From assembly GCF_002272795.1 (NCBI RefSeq), contig NZ_MLAT01000006.1:1-64000 (forward strand): a stretch of 64,000 nucleotides of DNA, given 5' to 3'. Of this stretch, positions 46,729 to 56,547 are shown piece after piece (position 1 is the stretch's first letter; each line of letters starts with the position of its first letter). The DNA comes from Helicobacter sp. 13S00482-2. Its GTDB lineage: Bacteria > Campylobacterota > Campylobacteria > Campylobacterales > Helicobacteraceae. The notes beneath the pieces were generated by a model. It ran no database searches. It was not told the origin of the DNA and worked only from the letters and a program-made list of their open reading frames with translations. The translations under genes and the position numbers were made by a program.

Positions 46729-46863
46729 TTATGAATACTTTGATGATTTATTCATAAGCTCCTTGCACTTCCAATTAGCTTCTATGAGGTATCTAAAGGC
46801 TTTCATATTCTCTTTGACAAGATTGAACAAAGCCCGTTGCTTGATAATCTAAGAATTTTGCAT
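46729..46863 (-). pseudogene. Short open frame interrupted by one stop, possible gene remnant
   Basis: Read from the ATG at 46863, the frame is MQNS, a TAG stop, then IIKQRALFNLVKENMKAF and further to KELMNKSSKYS and a TAA stop. The second part looks like real amphipathic-helix coding sequence rather than random translation. It may be the degraded 3' end of a lost gene between gpmI and queE. A short ORF from the internal Met (25 residues) is the alternative. No homologue is recognised. Confidence 0.3.
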
Positions 46864-46913
46864 CTTTAAAAATATCTTATAAAATTTATGCATTCAATTC
46901 ATCTTTTTTGAGA

Positions 46914-47660
46914 TTAAACCCCTCTTTTATCTCCCCATATCCGTATATGGATCCTATCTGTAAGAGAAAAACCTTCTTGCAAACAAATGGGGTAGATTTT
47001 TTGAATATTTTTATCGAGTTCTTCTTCAGAAATTCCCTGAGGCATTAGATAAATACGGTTATTTTTTAATTTAATGTTTGAAAGAATATCTTTTATCTCT
47101 TTTATACCACTTCCATCTTCGCACATTTTTGCATTTAAAACAAACTTAAATGCAACACTTTTAGCATTATCAATAATATTTTGGATTGCTTTTAGATTGA
47201 TTCTCTTTTCAAAAGGTTCGCCAGAATTGCTAAGCTTCACGCTTAGGGTAAAATAAAGCTCTCTTAAATTATCATCAAAAGCAAAATTCACACTCCCATT
47301 GCTTTCGACAGAAATTCGATGTCCTTTTTGTAAAAAATGACTGATGATTCTGAGTAAAATGGGATTTTTAAACTGCAAGGTTGGCTCCCCTCCAGTTATC
47401 ACAATATCAAATTTTAAAGGATTCAAAGATTGGATATGGGAGATCACATTTTCAGAATTTTGAAAAAAAATCCATTCATTTGAAAACTTTGTATTGGCAG
47501 CATAGATGCTATCACAACCTATGATGTCACTATTTTGATAATGATTTCCAAAACCTATACATTTTAGATTACACCCTCCTAGTCGAAGGAACACACTAGG
47601 AGTACCTGCAAATTCGCCCTCTCCTTGCAAACTATAAAATATTTCTGAAACAGCTAACAT
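46914..47660 (-). CDS. queE: 7-carboxy-7-deazaguanine synthase QueE
   Basis: QueE is a radical SAM enzyme making 7-carboxy-7-deazaguanine for queuosine. The 248 residues begin EIFYSLQGEGEFAGTPSVF, and the cluster cysteines are in LGGCNLKCIGFG and IIGCDSIYA. Spacing is CX3C then X14 before the third Cys, not the standard CX3CX2C; H. pylori-type QueE has the same layout as I recall. The GGEPT motif (DIVITGGEPTLQF) binds SAM. Its ATG overlaps the queD stop by one base. Confidence 0.9.
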   Translation of the reverse strand: MLAVSEIFYSLQGEGEFAGTPSVFLRLGGCNLKCIGFGNHYQNSDIIGCDSIYAANTKFSNEWIFFQNSENVISHIQSLNPLKFDIVITGGEPTLQFKNPILLRIISHFLQKGHRISVESNGSVNFAFDDNLRELYFTLSVKLSNSGEPFEKRINLKAIQNIIDNAKSVAFKFVLNAKMCEDGSGIKEIKDILSNIKLKNNRIYLMPQGISEEELDKNIQKIYPICLQEGFSLTDRIHIRIWGDKRGV

Positions 47661-48277
47661 TATATTTTTATATGATGAAAGGGAGTGATATTTTTGAAAG
47701 GTTTTGTCCCTGAAGATGAGTAATAGGATTTGAGCTCTTCAAACATGCAGGGATTTTTCCACTCTTTTGTTATTTCATCTGAAAAATAAATACTATCAAT
47801 ATGAATGTGTTTCATCAATTTAGGATTGGATAGATCCTCACTAAAAGCTTCTGCATACCCATGATCGGTTTCATGAACCCTCACAGAAGAAATAAAAATA
47901 TCTCCCTCAGAATTAGCAAACTCAGTAGCCCCTAAGATCTTATCAATATAAAATAAAAGCAAAAGTGCATAATTTTCAGCACTTGGATTCACTGAAAGTT
48001 TCACATATCTAGCAGAATTGGTAGTTATAAAATCAATGAAGTCGCTGTGTTCGGCATCCCAAAAATGATGAGAATGATCAAACCCATCAACAAAATCAGC
48101 AATCTGGTTTTTAAAGATCCCAAAATCAAGAATCATCCCAGCACTATCTAGAGAATTTGCTTTTATAAAAATCTCAACTTTATAATTGTGTCCATGAATA
48201 CTGCTCGAACATCTTTTGGAAGTACAGTTTCGAACAATATGGGAGGCACAAAATCCAAAAGAACGTCTGATAACCAT
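47660..48277 (-). CDS. queD: 6-carboxytetrahydropterin synthase QueD (long form)
   Basis: QueD converts dihydroneopterin triphosphate to 6-carboxytetrahydropterin, the step before QueE. Zinc-binding histidines are in FCASHIVRNC and SIHGHNYKV; the catalytic Cys is probably in SKRCSSSIHG. At 205 residues it is longer than the typical 120-150, with extra sequence after PSAENYALLLL and a C-terminal extension. It is directly coupled to queE and follows the lipoprotein gene by 9 bases. Confidence 0.9.
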   Translation of the reverse strand: MVIRRSFGFCASHIVRNCTSKRCSSSIHGHNYKVEIFIKANSLDSAGMILDFGIFKNQIADFVDGFDHSHHFWDAEHSDFIDFITTNSARYVKLSVNPSAENYALLLLFYIDKILGATEFANSEGDIFISSVRVHETDHGYAEAFSEDLSNPKLMKHIHIDSIYFSDEITKEWKNPCMFEELKSYYSSSGTKPFKNITPFHHIKI

Positions 48278-48286
48278 CTATTTTTC

Positions 48287-48928
48287 CTAATTACAAGGCC
48301 AGTAATAAGGCAAATCTGAATAATACTGATAGCGTTCAGGACGAGTAAAATCAATACGAGAAATAGTATGTGAAATCAAATCCCTAAAAAGCATATTGTA
48401 GCCACAAGTTTTTCCATTCACACTTCCATCGACATACAAAACCCGTTTTTTTATATTCAGATCATACCAATCTAGCGTGAAATGATAAGTAGAAATATAA
48501 TTAAGACTTTCTGAATAACCTGTTAGAGCAATGGTTTTATTAACTTTAGGACTGCAATAAAACTGATTACCATACCAATAGCAAGACTGCAACATTCCAT
48601 CATCAATTGCAGAGTAAGAAAAATTCACATTAGGATAAGGCATGATGCTTCGAAACACGCGCATATAAACAGCATTTCTTGCACGTCCTAAAGGGATATC
48701 ACCTTCTTTATACACACTCGTGAATCCTTGCATTTGTAACCCATAGACAACTGCATTCACATACCCGCTTGAAAGCAAATCGTTTTTGTCGTAGATAACA
48801 ACAATTGGAGCGTTTGCATTAAAGGTGTAGTCCTTCTGCAAAACAGAATAATACCCCATCGTGAGTTTATTGGCACAACCCCAAAAAACCATTACAAACA
48901 GACAAAAAGTAAAGATTTTAATTTTCAT
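48287..48928 (-). CDS. Hypothetical lipoprotein
   Basis: The 213-residue protein has a lipobox (VMVFWGCANK, Cys about 18), so it should be anchored in the envelope. The mature part is rich in Tyr, Asn and Ser and has scattered cysteines (QSCYWYGNQFYCSP; YYWPCN at the end) that could form disulfides. The function is not recognised. It lies upstream of queD, in the same direction. Confidence 0.75.
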   Translation of the reverse strand: MKIKIFTFCLFVMVFWGCANKLTMGYYSVLQKDYTFNANAPIVVIYDKNDLLSSGYVNAVVYGLQMQGFTSVYKEGDIPLGRARNAVYMRVFRSIMPYPNVNFSYSAIDDGMLQSCYWYGNQFYCSPKVNKTIALTGYSESLNYISTYHFTLDWYDLNIKKRVLYVDGSVNGKTCGYNMLFRDLISHTISRIDFTRPERYQYYSDLPYYWPCN

Positions 48929-48979
48929 TGGGCTTCTCCAGAGTACAAAAAATATTATAGAATAATATCGACAAAATAA

Positions 48980-49765
48980 TTATTTTACCCACAAATTTAA
49001 AGAATTTATATCTTCATAACTTGTCATATCCAAAGTTATAGGCGTTATGGAAACATAACCCTTTGCTACTGCACCAAAATCAGATATCATTTTTATGGGT
49101 GTTTGTCTCTCATTCCAAGCCAGTGGATGAAGTCCAAGCCAATAATAGCCCTGACCTCTTGGATTTGTGTTAAAATGTGCCTCATTGCCATAGATTCGGT
49201 AACCTTTTTGGGTGATTTGATAGCCTTTTGACTCCGCAACGGATATTTGAGGGACATTGATATTTAAAAATTTTCTATCGCCTAAGGGAAAACCATTTTC
49301 AAAAATCTTACTCACCACTTCAAAAATACTCTTTTTCGCTAAGGCAAAATCAAATCTATCGACAGAAGATTTATCTTTCAAAACTTGTGAAATAGCAATA
49401 GAAGGAATGCCGTGAATTACTCCTTCCATAGCACCTGCGGCCGTTCCAGAATAAGTGATATCTTCGCCCATATTTGATCCAAGATTGATTCCAGAGACAA
49501 TCAGATCAGGGCGTTTATCTTTATATAAGGTATTTAAGGCCAAATAAATACAATCTGCGGGAGTTCCATCATCTAGTTTATAAAAATCATCTTCAATTTT
49601 TATAAATCTTAAAGGCTTGGTTAGGCTCAATCCGTGCCCACAAGCAGATTTTTCGTTGCACGGTGCCACAACGCAAACTTTAGCTATCTTAGAAAGCGTA
49701 TCTTTCAGGGCTAAAAGACCTTTGGAATCATATCCATCATCATTGGTGAGTAATATTGTTTTCAT
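48980..49765 (-). CDS. surE: 5'/3'-nucleotidase SurE
   Basis: SurE is a metal-dependent nucleoside monophosphate phosphatase linked to stationary-phase survival. The 261 residues start MKTILLTNDDGYDSKGL (metal-binding NDDG), followed by VVAPCNEKSACGHGLSLT and LVSGINLGSNMGEDITYSGT, all family signatures. It lies 10 bases after ispA, in the same order as in H. pylori. Confidence 0.96.
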   Translation of the reverse strand: MKTILLTNDDGYDSKGLLALKDTLSKIAKVCVVAPCNEKSACGHGLSLTKPLRFIKIEDDFYKLDDGTPADCIYLALNTLYKDKRPDLIVSGINLGSNMGEDITYSGTAAGAMEGVIHGIPSIAISQVLKDKSSVDRFDFALAKKSIFEVVSKIFENGFPLGDRKFLNINVPQISVAESKGYQITQKGYRIYGNEAHFNTNPRGQGYYWLGLHPLAWNERQTPIKMISDFGAVAKGYVSITPITLDMTSYEDINSLNLWVK

Positions 49766-49775
49766 TGATCTCCTT

Positions 49776-50642
49776 TTACAAAAGGTATTCCGATAATAAA
49801 TGCTTAAGATTTGATCTCAATACTTCATCAAACTCTTGCATATGTTCAACGATTTGATTAGACAAGTCTTGAGCGTTTTCTTTGGCTCCCTGCAGTCCTA
49901 ATAAATTAACATAACTATTTTTATTCCCATCCACAGAAGTATTTTTACCAGCTTGGGATTTTGAATGGGTAACATCAATAATATCATCGCGTATTTGAAA
50001 ATAAAGACCCAATTTCAAACCAAATTCATATAGTTGGTATTCAAAATTTTTGGGCTGATTTGAGATCATCGCACCCATTGTTAATGATGAGGCAATGAGT
50101 TTGGCAGTTTTATTTAGATGTATTATCTTGAGTTTGTCTAATTCTAAAGTTTTATTTTCAAAATAGCAATCCATCGCTTGACCAATAATCATTCCTCCAA
50201 TCCCTCCATTGTGGGATAATTCCTTAATGAGTTTGATTTTTACTCCATCATCAAGACGAGCTATACTTAAAAGATAAAAAGCATATGTATTGAGTGCATC
50301 ACCCACCAATATTGCTCCTGTCTCATCGTAAAGATTATGGAGCGTACGATGGCCTCTCCTTAGATCTGCATTATCCATTGCAGGTAGGTCATCATGAATA
50401 AGTGAATAAGTATGTAAGCACTCTAAGGCAAGAGCAGGTAAAAAAGCATTTTTTGCCAAAGAAGGAGCATTTGCACAAACAACCGCCAATAAAAGCTTGG
50501 GACGAAACCTCTTGCCCCCGCTTAAAAGCATTTCCCAAAAAGCATTTTCAAAATAAGGATGAAATCCTTCAATCTTTGGCCTAGATCGTATCAAAAACTC
50601 TTCAAAATCATCGCATATTTTGTGATAAAAATTCAAATCCAT
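49776..50642 (-). CDS. ispA: Farnesyl/geranylgeranyl-type polyprenyl diphosphate synthase
   Basis: The 288-residue prenyl transferase elongates isopentenyl diphosphate. It shows the two aspartate motifs: IHDDLPAMDNADLRRG (DDX4D with RR) at about residue 95 and QIRDDIIDVTHSKSQAGKN (DDIID) at about 215, plus GGKRFRPKLLLAV at the start. The four-residue insert in the first motif is typical of bacterial farnesyl diphosphate synthases. It is immediately downstream of the PDZ protein gene. Confidence 0.93.
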   Translation of the reverse strand: MDLNFYHKICDDFEEFLIRSRPKIEGFHPYFENAFWEMLLSGGKRFRPKLLLAVVCANAPSLAKNAFLPALALECLHTYSLIHDDLPAMDNADLRRGHRTLHNLYDETGAILVGDALNTYAFYLLSIARLDDGVKIKLIKELSHNGGIGGMIIGQAMDCYFENKTLELDKLKIIHLNKTAKLIASSLTMGAMISNQPKNFEYQLYEFGLKLGLYFQIRDDIIDVTHSKSQAGKNTSVDGNKNSYVNLLGLQGAKENAQDLSNQIVEHMQEFDEVLRSNLKHLLSEYLL

Positions 50643-51695
50643 TTAGTTTTCCTGTAACTTAATGCGAAGTTCTAATCCATTTCGCATAATCAAAACTTCT
50701 ATATTTTTATTTATTCCCGCATCACTCAAAGCAGTCCTCAAGGAATCATTTACTTTTTCGATAGAATTGTCAGTATCTTTCAAAATAGGCTTATCATTAA
50801 TCCAAATCAACCTATCACCTACTCTTAAGTCAAGGCTATTTTTTGAATCTTGATCAATATCTGTAATATTCAATGACTCATCAAAACTGATACCAAATCT
50901 CTCCAAAAAAGTATCTGGAAGCAAAAAACCTCCGTAATGCCTATCCACAACAACATCAATCTTTTGTTTTTGTCCATTTCGTATAAGTTCAATCCTAGCA
51001 GGTTTTCTATAAGGCAGATTGCTTACAATCCACTCAAATTCCTCATAAGAATGAATGCTTTTGTTGTTGATAGACAAAATTACATCTGCTTTCAAAAATG
51101 GGTTATCTTGAAAGAAGGGATCAACCTGATTAACAAGGATATATTTATCTTTTTGAATAACTCTGATACCAATATCTCCATAATAAGCAGATTTTTCTTT
51201 TAAAAATCTATCTAAATATTTCTTATCAATAAAATATTTTCCTCCCACACCAATCCCATAAATCTGATAGCAGATATTGCCAATAATACCATTTCTGGGA
51301 ATAGGGGAAGAAAACTCTGCATAATGAGTGAAGCCTTTTTGAGTTTTTAATATTTGACCTTTTTTGGAGTACTTCAATGCAATCCCTGAAAGCTCGATAT
51401 TTTTAACATAAGAATCAATAGGTTTAAAATGATAAGAATAACGTGTTTTTTTGCTCTGTACAAGATACAAACCTACAAAGGGATCTGCTTTTATAATCTT
51501 AATACCTTCTAGAGGTGTGGGAGAAAAAATAAGTGCCAAATCTCCTGCTGAAGTTTTTATGGATACTGAACGGGAATTCGCAACTGCAGAAGTCGCTTCA
51601 CTATAATAAGTAACACAATGCGAAAAGTCATGCCCAAAAACCTCACCAAAAAAAGCAATGAATAATAAAAATTTGCACGAAAAGACTTTATACAT
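50643..51695 (-). CDS. Periplasmic PDZ-domain protein
   Basis: The 350-residue protein has a signal peptide (about residues 1-21) and two PDZ-like regions: IGIRVIQKDKYILVNQVDP to ADVILSINNKSIHSYEEFE (about 175-225), and a C-terminal one around LRVGDRLIWINDKPIL (about 290). There is no protease domain. Upstream ybaB and panD are contiguous. The H. pylori homologue is in the same place and is uncharacterised; chaperone or adaptor function is an inference from the PDZ fold. Confidence 0.8.
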   Translation of the reverse strand: MYKVFSCKFLLFIAFFGEVFGHDFSHCVTYYSEATSAVANSRSVSIKTSAGDLALIFSPTPLEGIKIIKADPFVGLYLVQSKKTRYSYHFKPIDSYVKNIELSGIALKYSKKGQILKTQKGFTHYAEFSSPIPRNGIIGNICYQIYGIGVGGKYFIDKKYLDRFLKEKSAYYGDIGIRVIQKDKYILVNQVDPFFQDNPFLKADVILSINNKSIHSYEEFEWIVSNLPYRKPARIELIRNGQKQKIDVVVDRHYGGFLLPDTFLERFGISFDESLNITDIDQDSKNSLDLRVGDRLIWINDKPILKDTDNSIEKVNDSLRTALSDAGINKNIEVLIMRNGLELRIKLQEN

Positions 51696-52000
51696 TAACT
51701 ATTTCCAAATGAACCTAAACCGCTCAACATCTGTAGAGCCATTGATTTTTTATTCTCCTCTACGCTTTTATAAGCATCATTGATAGCACTCATAAGAAGT
51801 ATTTGCAAGGATTCCTTATCTTGAAGTAAGCTATCATCAATTGCTATATCTACTAACTCTCCAGCACCATTCACACTCACGCTCACAAGCCCACCCCCAC
51901 TTTTGGAAGTGAGTGTTGTCTCTTTAAATTTTTCTTCCATACCTGCAAACTCTTTTTGCATATTCCCAAAAAGTCCTTTTAGTTGTTCAGGATCAAACAT
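51695..52000 (-). CDS. YbaB/EbfC family nucleoid-associated protein
   Basis: The protein of about 101 residues has the YbaB fold: N-terminal helix with Lys/Glu pairs, SGGGLVSVSVNGAGELVDIAID, and a C-terminal helix (LLMSAINDAYKSVEENKKSMA). Start is the ATG at 52000 with GAGG six bases upstream; it nearly abuts the panD stop. Such proteins bind DNA as dimers. Confidence 0.93.
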   Translation of the reverse strand: MFDPEQLKGLFGNMQKEFAGMEEKFKETTLTSKSGGGLVSVSVNGAGELVDIAIDDSLLQDKESLQILLMSAINDAYKSVEENKKSMALQMLSGLGSFGNS

Positions 52001-52001
52001 C

Positions 52002-52367
52002 TCACACCTCATTTTTTATGGATAATATTTTATTTTGTTCATCTACCATCACGATACTAGGACGATAGGAGCTGAGCTCTAATTTTTCATAACTCGCATA
52101 AGCTACGATGATGATTATATCCCCTATCTGCACTTTTCTAGCGGCAGCACCATTAAGACATATCTCTCCAGAGTTAGGAGAACCAAATATGACGTAAGTA
52201 CTGAAACGTTCTCCATTATTGATATTCAAAATCTCTACTTTCATTCCCTCAAACATATCTGCACTTTTAGCAAGATTGGAATCAATAGTAATAGAACCCA
52301 CGTAGTTAAGATTCGCATCAGTAACTCTAGCACGATGTATTTTGCTATGAAGCATTTGAAATCTCAT
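52002..52367 (-). CDS. panD: Aspartate 1-decarboxylase PanD
   Basis: PanD makes beta-alanine for pantothenate. Self-cleavage between Gly and Ser in [10 protein letters not shown] generates the pyruvoyl group. The 121-residue length is normal when started at [16 protein letters not shown] (52367); the open frame to 52409 overlaps the preceding EAL gene and is not conserved sequence. The stop is followed by the ybaB ATG after one base. Confidence 0.95.
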   Translation of the reverse strand: MRFQMLHSKIHRARVTDANLNYVGSITIDSNLAKSADMFEGMKVEILNINNGERFSTYVIFGSPNSGEICLNGAAARKVQIGDIIIIVAYASYEKLELSSYRPSIVMVDEQNKILSIKNEV

Positions 52368-52392
52368 ATTTTTACAAACCTTTTTTCTGATT

Positions 52393-53640
52393 CTAACATA
52401 TTTCATCAAACCTCACGGGCTTTCCTATAAAATATCCCTGCACATAATCCACACCCAAGTCTTTCACTTTGTCATAAATTTGTTTTGTACTCACAAATTC
52501 AGCAATAGTTTGTATGTTGAGTGCCTTTGCAAAATTAACAATCCCTGAAACAATCTGTGCTTTGTAGCTATTAGTATCAATATCTATGATAAAACTTCCA
52601 TCTATTTTGATGAAATTCAGCGGGATATGCATCAACATCTCAAGATTTGAATACCCACAACCAAAATCATCTAAAGCGATTTGTGAGCCACTTTCTCGAA
52701 CTTTATTGAAATATTTCGCTAGGGATGAGAAATTTTTACCTCCCTCTTGCTCGGTGATCTCAATAGTAATTTTTTTACCTAACTTATTTTTTTGTATTTC
52801 TTCAAGCAACCATTCACCAATATCGGTAAATTCAATATCGATTGCTCCTAAATTGATCGTAATATCAATCTTTTTCGAAATAGCCATATTGATAGATTTT
52901 TTTATGACCTGTTTGATCGCATGGGAGTAGATCGTAGTCTTCTTTAAAACCTGCAAAAAATCTTTTGGATAAAAAATTTCATTTTTATTAGTATGGATTC
53001 TAATGAGAGTTTCATATTTAAAGATTTTACCCGTATTCACATCAAGAATAGGTTGAAAATAAGGTATTAATGTGTCTTCACTAAAGGCTAAATAAACCAA
53101 TCTAGTGATTTTGATATTTTCTTGAATGTCTCTAAGGCTTGTTTGAGTTTTGTCATACACAATCAAATGTTGATGAGAATTTTTTGTATCCAATAAAGCA
53201 CAAAAAGCCTCTTTTAAAACATCAAAACGATATTTTAATACCCCATTAAGGGTATATTTTGATGATATCCCTATGTAAAGATCTAGTGAAATTTTCACTT
53301 TTTTATTGATAGGAAATTCGTGCTTGATAAAAAAATCTTTGAAAGCACTGATTTTTTCAATGAATGAATCTAGAGAAACTTCCAAATTGGTAGTGATAGA
53401 AAACACACCAAACCCTAAAGCATATATCTCATAATTTTCATCACAGAAATTTCTAGCTTGAAAAGCAAAATTTCTTGTCATCTCAATGATGGCTTTGATT
53501 CCATAGACAATACCTATGCCACTAAAATTTTCTATCTCTATGATTGCTAGATTTCCAACGTTGCCACTATGGATTTGCTTGATAAAATGATCCATATCAT
53601 CTGCTTGATTTTGTGCAAAACCTAGATTATTTGCATCCAC
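52393..53640 (-). CDS. EAL-domain protein with degenerate GGDEF region
   Basis: The 415-residue protein has a GGDEF-like N-terminal half without catalytic motif (ALGFGVFSI stands where GGDEF would be) and a C-terminal EAL domain. Likely c-di-GMP phosphodiesterase residues are present: ETLIR for [49 protein letters not shown] and VQGYFIGKP. No membrane span. It lies between hydE and panD on the same strand, with short gaps. Confidence 0.88.
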   Translation of the reverse strand: MDANNLGFAQNQADDMDHFIKQIHSGNVGNLAIIEIENFSGIGIVYGIKAIIEMTRNFAFQARNFCDENYEIYALGFGVFSITTNLEVSLDSFIEKISAFKDFFIKHEFPINKKVKISLDLYIGISSKYTLNGVLKYRFDVLKEAFCALLDTKNSHQHLIVYDKTQTSLRDIQENIKITRLVYLAFSEDTLIPYFQPILDVNTGKIFKYETLIRIHTNKNEIFYPKDFLQVLKKTTIYSHAIKQVIKKSINMAISKKIDITINLGAIDIEFTDIGEWLLEEIQKNKLGKKITIEITEQEGGKNFSSLAKYFNKVRESGSQIALDDFGCGYSNLEMLMHIPLNFIKIDGSFIIDIDTNSYKAQIVSGIVNFAKALNIQTIAEFVSTKQIYDKVKDLGVDYVQGYFIGKPVRFDEIC

Positions 53641-53648
53641 AATGACCC

Positions 53649-55304
53649 TTAGTTTTTATAGTCTATATAACCCTCCTGAGGGAGTATAAGATCTATGTTT
53701 TTTGGAAGATAATGCAACATTCTATCCAAAAAAATCTTCTCGCCCAACATATCTCCACAAACAAGAACGTTTTTGACATTAAAGTTCATCACAACATCTC
53801 TAACAAAATTTCCTAAAAACTCCGCCATAGAATCTATGAACCCATAGCTTAAAGTAGCTTCATCAAGTCCAGCTATTCTAAAACTCATAGAAGATCTCAA
53901 AATTTTAGGATAATCCAAATAGACTCCATTGTCATTTTTTTGGAGTTTAAAGTCTATTCTAGGACCTTTATCTCGAAGAAATTTTTTTGCATTATTGAGG
54001 ATTTTTTCTTCTTTGATATTAAAATCCTGCATATAGCCCAATATAAAGGATGCACTCGAAAAAATATCCATGAGATTATGGGTACTTACAGGAGTATTTT
54101 TGAGAGAATTGATATTTGAAAAAGTTGTTTCAAAACTTTGAGAAAAATTTTGAACTAATTTATCTCCGCTTTCGTAATTTTTTTTAATAGCCTCAAGGAT
54201 ATTTTTTGGATTGCTATCAAACTCAATAGGAAAAAGACTTTTGACGCCTTTGTCATCTTTTATGAGAATACTTGTTGGATGTATCTTGCTCAAAAATAAA
54301 ATGAGTTTCTGATGATTGATAGGGGAGGTAGTTTTTTTAGAGAATGTTTTTGGAAGTTCTGTTTTTGTTTCTTCTTGAATTTGATCTTGAAAATGTTTGT
54401 CAATGATATCAAAGATACTTCTAGATTTTCTTGAAATATTTGTATTGATTATTATTCCATCTTTGCTAACAACAATTTCTTCTTCCTTAGGGATTTTATG
54501 ATGTTTATAGTTCAACCCCATAGAAGAATCTTTAATGTCCGTGAGAAAAACATACCCCATTTCAAGCTCAATAGCAAATACTCCTAAAAGTGCCAAAATC
54601 AAATCAAAGGGAAGTCTCACCTTAAGTTCAAAATTTTCTTCAGTCTCTAACAAAGAAGAGGCAAATACTTCCTTGGGGGATAACCTCATCACAGGCTTCT
54701 CAAAACTAGCTAAAATCTCAGCTTGAATCTTATCTACACGCATATAAGTAAAAAGATTTGAAATATCCCAAAACATCAAATCAGGAGTTTTAAGATTCAA
54801 AGATAATCGCTTAAAGCCTCTAGATGTTTGTATGTCTATACTTTCACCATTTTTTAATTTTCTAGCAATATCTTGCAAGATTCTTTTAAGAGAAGAGGCA
54901 TCATTGATGGGTTTGTCTAAAAAATGAATGTTTTTGACCCATTTAAACACATCACAAAATTTTGAGGAATTTTTATCTGTTATATTTGTGATGGTCAAAA
55001 AATCTAAAAAATGATCTGATTTTTTACAAACCTTACGCCATTTTTTAATATCTACATTTTGAGGAGTTTTCAGCTCTATGAAGTTAAAATGAATGGATGA
55101 TGGGAGTATTTTTGAAATACTATCAGCAAAATTCAAAGCCTCTTTTGGATCAGATTTTAGAAAAAATGAATATGAAGTATCATTGTTTTCAATTTTATCT
55201 GTAAATAACAATCCTCTTTTATGTGCCTCTTGATGCAAAATAACAACAAAATCAGCACTATGAGATTTGATTTTAGAAATTGAAAAAATAAATTCAAATA
55301 TCAT
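53649..55304 (-). CDS. hydE: Hydrogenase accessory protein HydE (HypF-related)
   Basis: The protein of about 551 residues corresponds to HydE, the fifth gene of the Helicobacter hydABCDE operon. The C-terminal part (SFILGYMQDFNIKEEKI onward; NVLVCGDMLGEKIFLDRML near the end) resembles the Kae1-like region of HypF carbamoyltransferases, but the acylphosphatase and zinc-finger motifs of HypF are not visible. Start at 55304 with AAGGG eight bases upstream, just after the hydD stop; the frame to 55379 would overlap hydD. Precise biochemical role unknown. Confidence 0.75.
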   Translation of the reverse strand: MIFEFIFSISKIKSHSADFVVILHQEAHKRGLLFTDKIENNDTSYSFFLKSDPKEALNFADSISKILPSSIHFNFIELKTPQNVDIKKWRKVCKKSDHFLDFLTITNITDKNSSKFCDVFKWVKNIHFLDKPINDASSLKRILQDIARKLKNGESIDIQTSRGFKRLSLNLKTPDLMFWDISNLFTYMRVDKIQAEILASFEKPVMRLSPKEVFASSLLETEENFELKVRLPFDLILALLGVFAIELEMGYVFLTDIKDSSMGLNYKHHKIPKEEEIVVSKDGIIINTNISRKSRSIFDIIDKHFQDQIQEETKTELPKTFSKKTTSPINHQKLILFLSKIHPTSILIKDDKGVKSLFPIEFDSNPKNILEAIKKNYESGDKLVQNFSQSFETTFSNINSLKNTPVSTHNLMDIFSSASFILGYMQDFNIKEEKILNNAKKFLRDKGPRIDFKLQKNDNGVYLDYPKILRSSMSFRIAGLDEATLSYGFIDSMAEFLGNFVRDVVMNFNVKNVLVCGDMLGEKIFLDRMLHYLPKNIDLILPQEGYIDYKN

Positions 55305-55305
55305 T

Positions 55306-55842
55306 TTAATAGCCCTTAAAAGAAAAATTGGCAATCTGTTGGAGATCTTTACAAGCCACTTTATCCACCTGCACTCCAAGTTCTTGCAAATATTTTATAG
55401 CTAATCTTTCTGCCAAAACAGATGCTCTTAAAATCTCATCTGAAAGTTTAAAAGCAGTATCCTCTCCTATGACTTCTGGAACAATACCGATGATTTTTAC
55501 AGGAGGTAAATCACCTAGGAGTTGTGTTAATTTTAATGTTTGGAGCATTTCCACCTCATGGGCACTTCCTGCCCACGTGATACAATCAGGCACATTATCA
55601 AAATCAAAATAATATACCTCCCCTATCTCATTATTTTCCACGCTCACACAATCAAGTATCAATACTCTATCATAAGATGTGATGATAGGAATGAGGAGTT
55701 GTGCCATCGTTCCACCATCTATGATATCAACTTTGTGCTCACCGCTGAAAGCATAATTGAGTTTTAAAAGATTAGAAAGATGAACCCCTATTCCTTCATC
55801 TCCAAAAAGGATATTGCCTATCCCTAATACTAAAATATTCAA
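55306..55842 (-). CDS. hydD: Hydrogenase maturation endopeptidase HydD
   Basis: The 178-residue protease cleaves the C-terminal tail of the large subunit after nickel insertion. Nickel-probing acidic residues are in [16 protein letters not shown] (Glu of DEG, about 16) and [15 protein letters not shown]; the conserved His is in [17 protein letters not shown] start overlapping the hydC stop by one to two bases. It is the fourth gene of the operon. Confidence 0.93.
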   Translation of the reverse strand: MNILVLGIGNILFGDEGIGVHLSNLLKLNYAFSGEHKVDIIDGGTMAQLLIPIITSYDRVLILDCVSVENNEIGEVYYFDFDNVPDCITWAGSAHEVEMLQTLKLTQLLGDLPPVKIIGIVPEVIGEDTAFKLSDEILRASVLAERLAIKYLQELGVQVDKVACKDLQQIANFSFKGY

Positions 55843-56537
55843 ATTTTTAGATCTTTTTTATACCTGATGCCACTAATCATTGCATCAGCTCCGCCATTTG
55901 GATATCTCAAAGAATTCCATACAACCATATAGATATGGACAGGAATAAAGAGCACAAACCCCCAAGTAGCAATATGATGAATCAAACGTATATTTGCAAG
56001 TCCTCCACACATCACTTCAAACCACTTAAATGAAGTCTGCAATAACGAACCCAAGCCATTATGATAGACATTATAGTAAAGAACAACGCCCGTAAGGGAA
56101 ATAATCAAAACAAGCACTGCTAGAGCAAAATAAGTTATGAATTGTAAGGGATTGTAAGCACCTTTAATATGAGGATGTTTGCCCAAAAATAAATAAACTT
56201 TGATCTGATCTATCCAAATCTTAGGAGAAAGACACGCAGAAAAAGAAATTCTTTCAGGATGACTACCTCTATCAAAAATAAAAAGATAAAGCCTAAAAAT
56301 AGAGACTCCAATCAAAGCAAACCCTAAAAATAAATGCCAACTCCTGATATAAGCTTGTAAAAAATGAACAGGCATAGAAGTGGTTTCTGCTTGCAAAAAT
56401 GGATAAGCAATATAAAAACCTGTGAACATCAATCCAAAAATACCAAACGCACGTATCCAATGAAATATTCTAGTTAGCCCTGAAAACTCCTTGTAGGCTT
56501 CAAAATCTTTTTTGACTAAATGAACTGAGTTTTTCAT
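55839..56537 (-). CDS. hydC: [NiFe] hydrogenase cytochrome b subunit HydC
   Basis: The 232-residue membrane protein passes electrons from HydA to menaquinone. It has four to five spans with heme-ligand histidines ([31 protein letters not shown] and [14 protein letters not shown]). It lies 11 bases after hydB and overlaps hydD. The complex sits on the periplasmic face of the inner membrane. Confidence 0.95.
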   Translation of the reverse strand: MKNSVHLVKKDFEAYKEFSGLTRIFHWIRAFGIFGLMFTGFYIAYPFLQAETTSMPVHFLQAYIRSWHLFLGFALIGVSIFRLYLFIFDRGSHPERISFSACLSPKIWIDQIKVYLFLGKHPHIKGAYNPLQFITYFALAVLVLIISLTGVVLYYNVYHNGLGSLLQTSFKWFEVMCGGLANIRLIHHIATWGFVLFIPVHIYMVVWNSLRYPNGGADAMISGIRYKKDLKI

Positions 56538-56547
56538 TTTATCCTCC

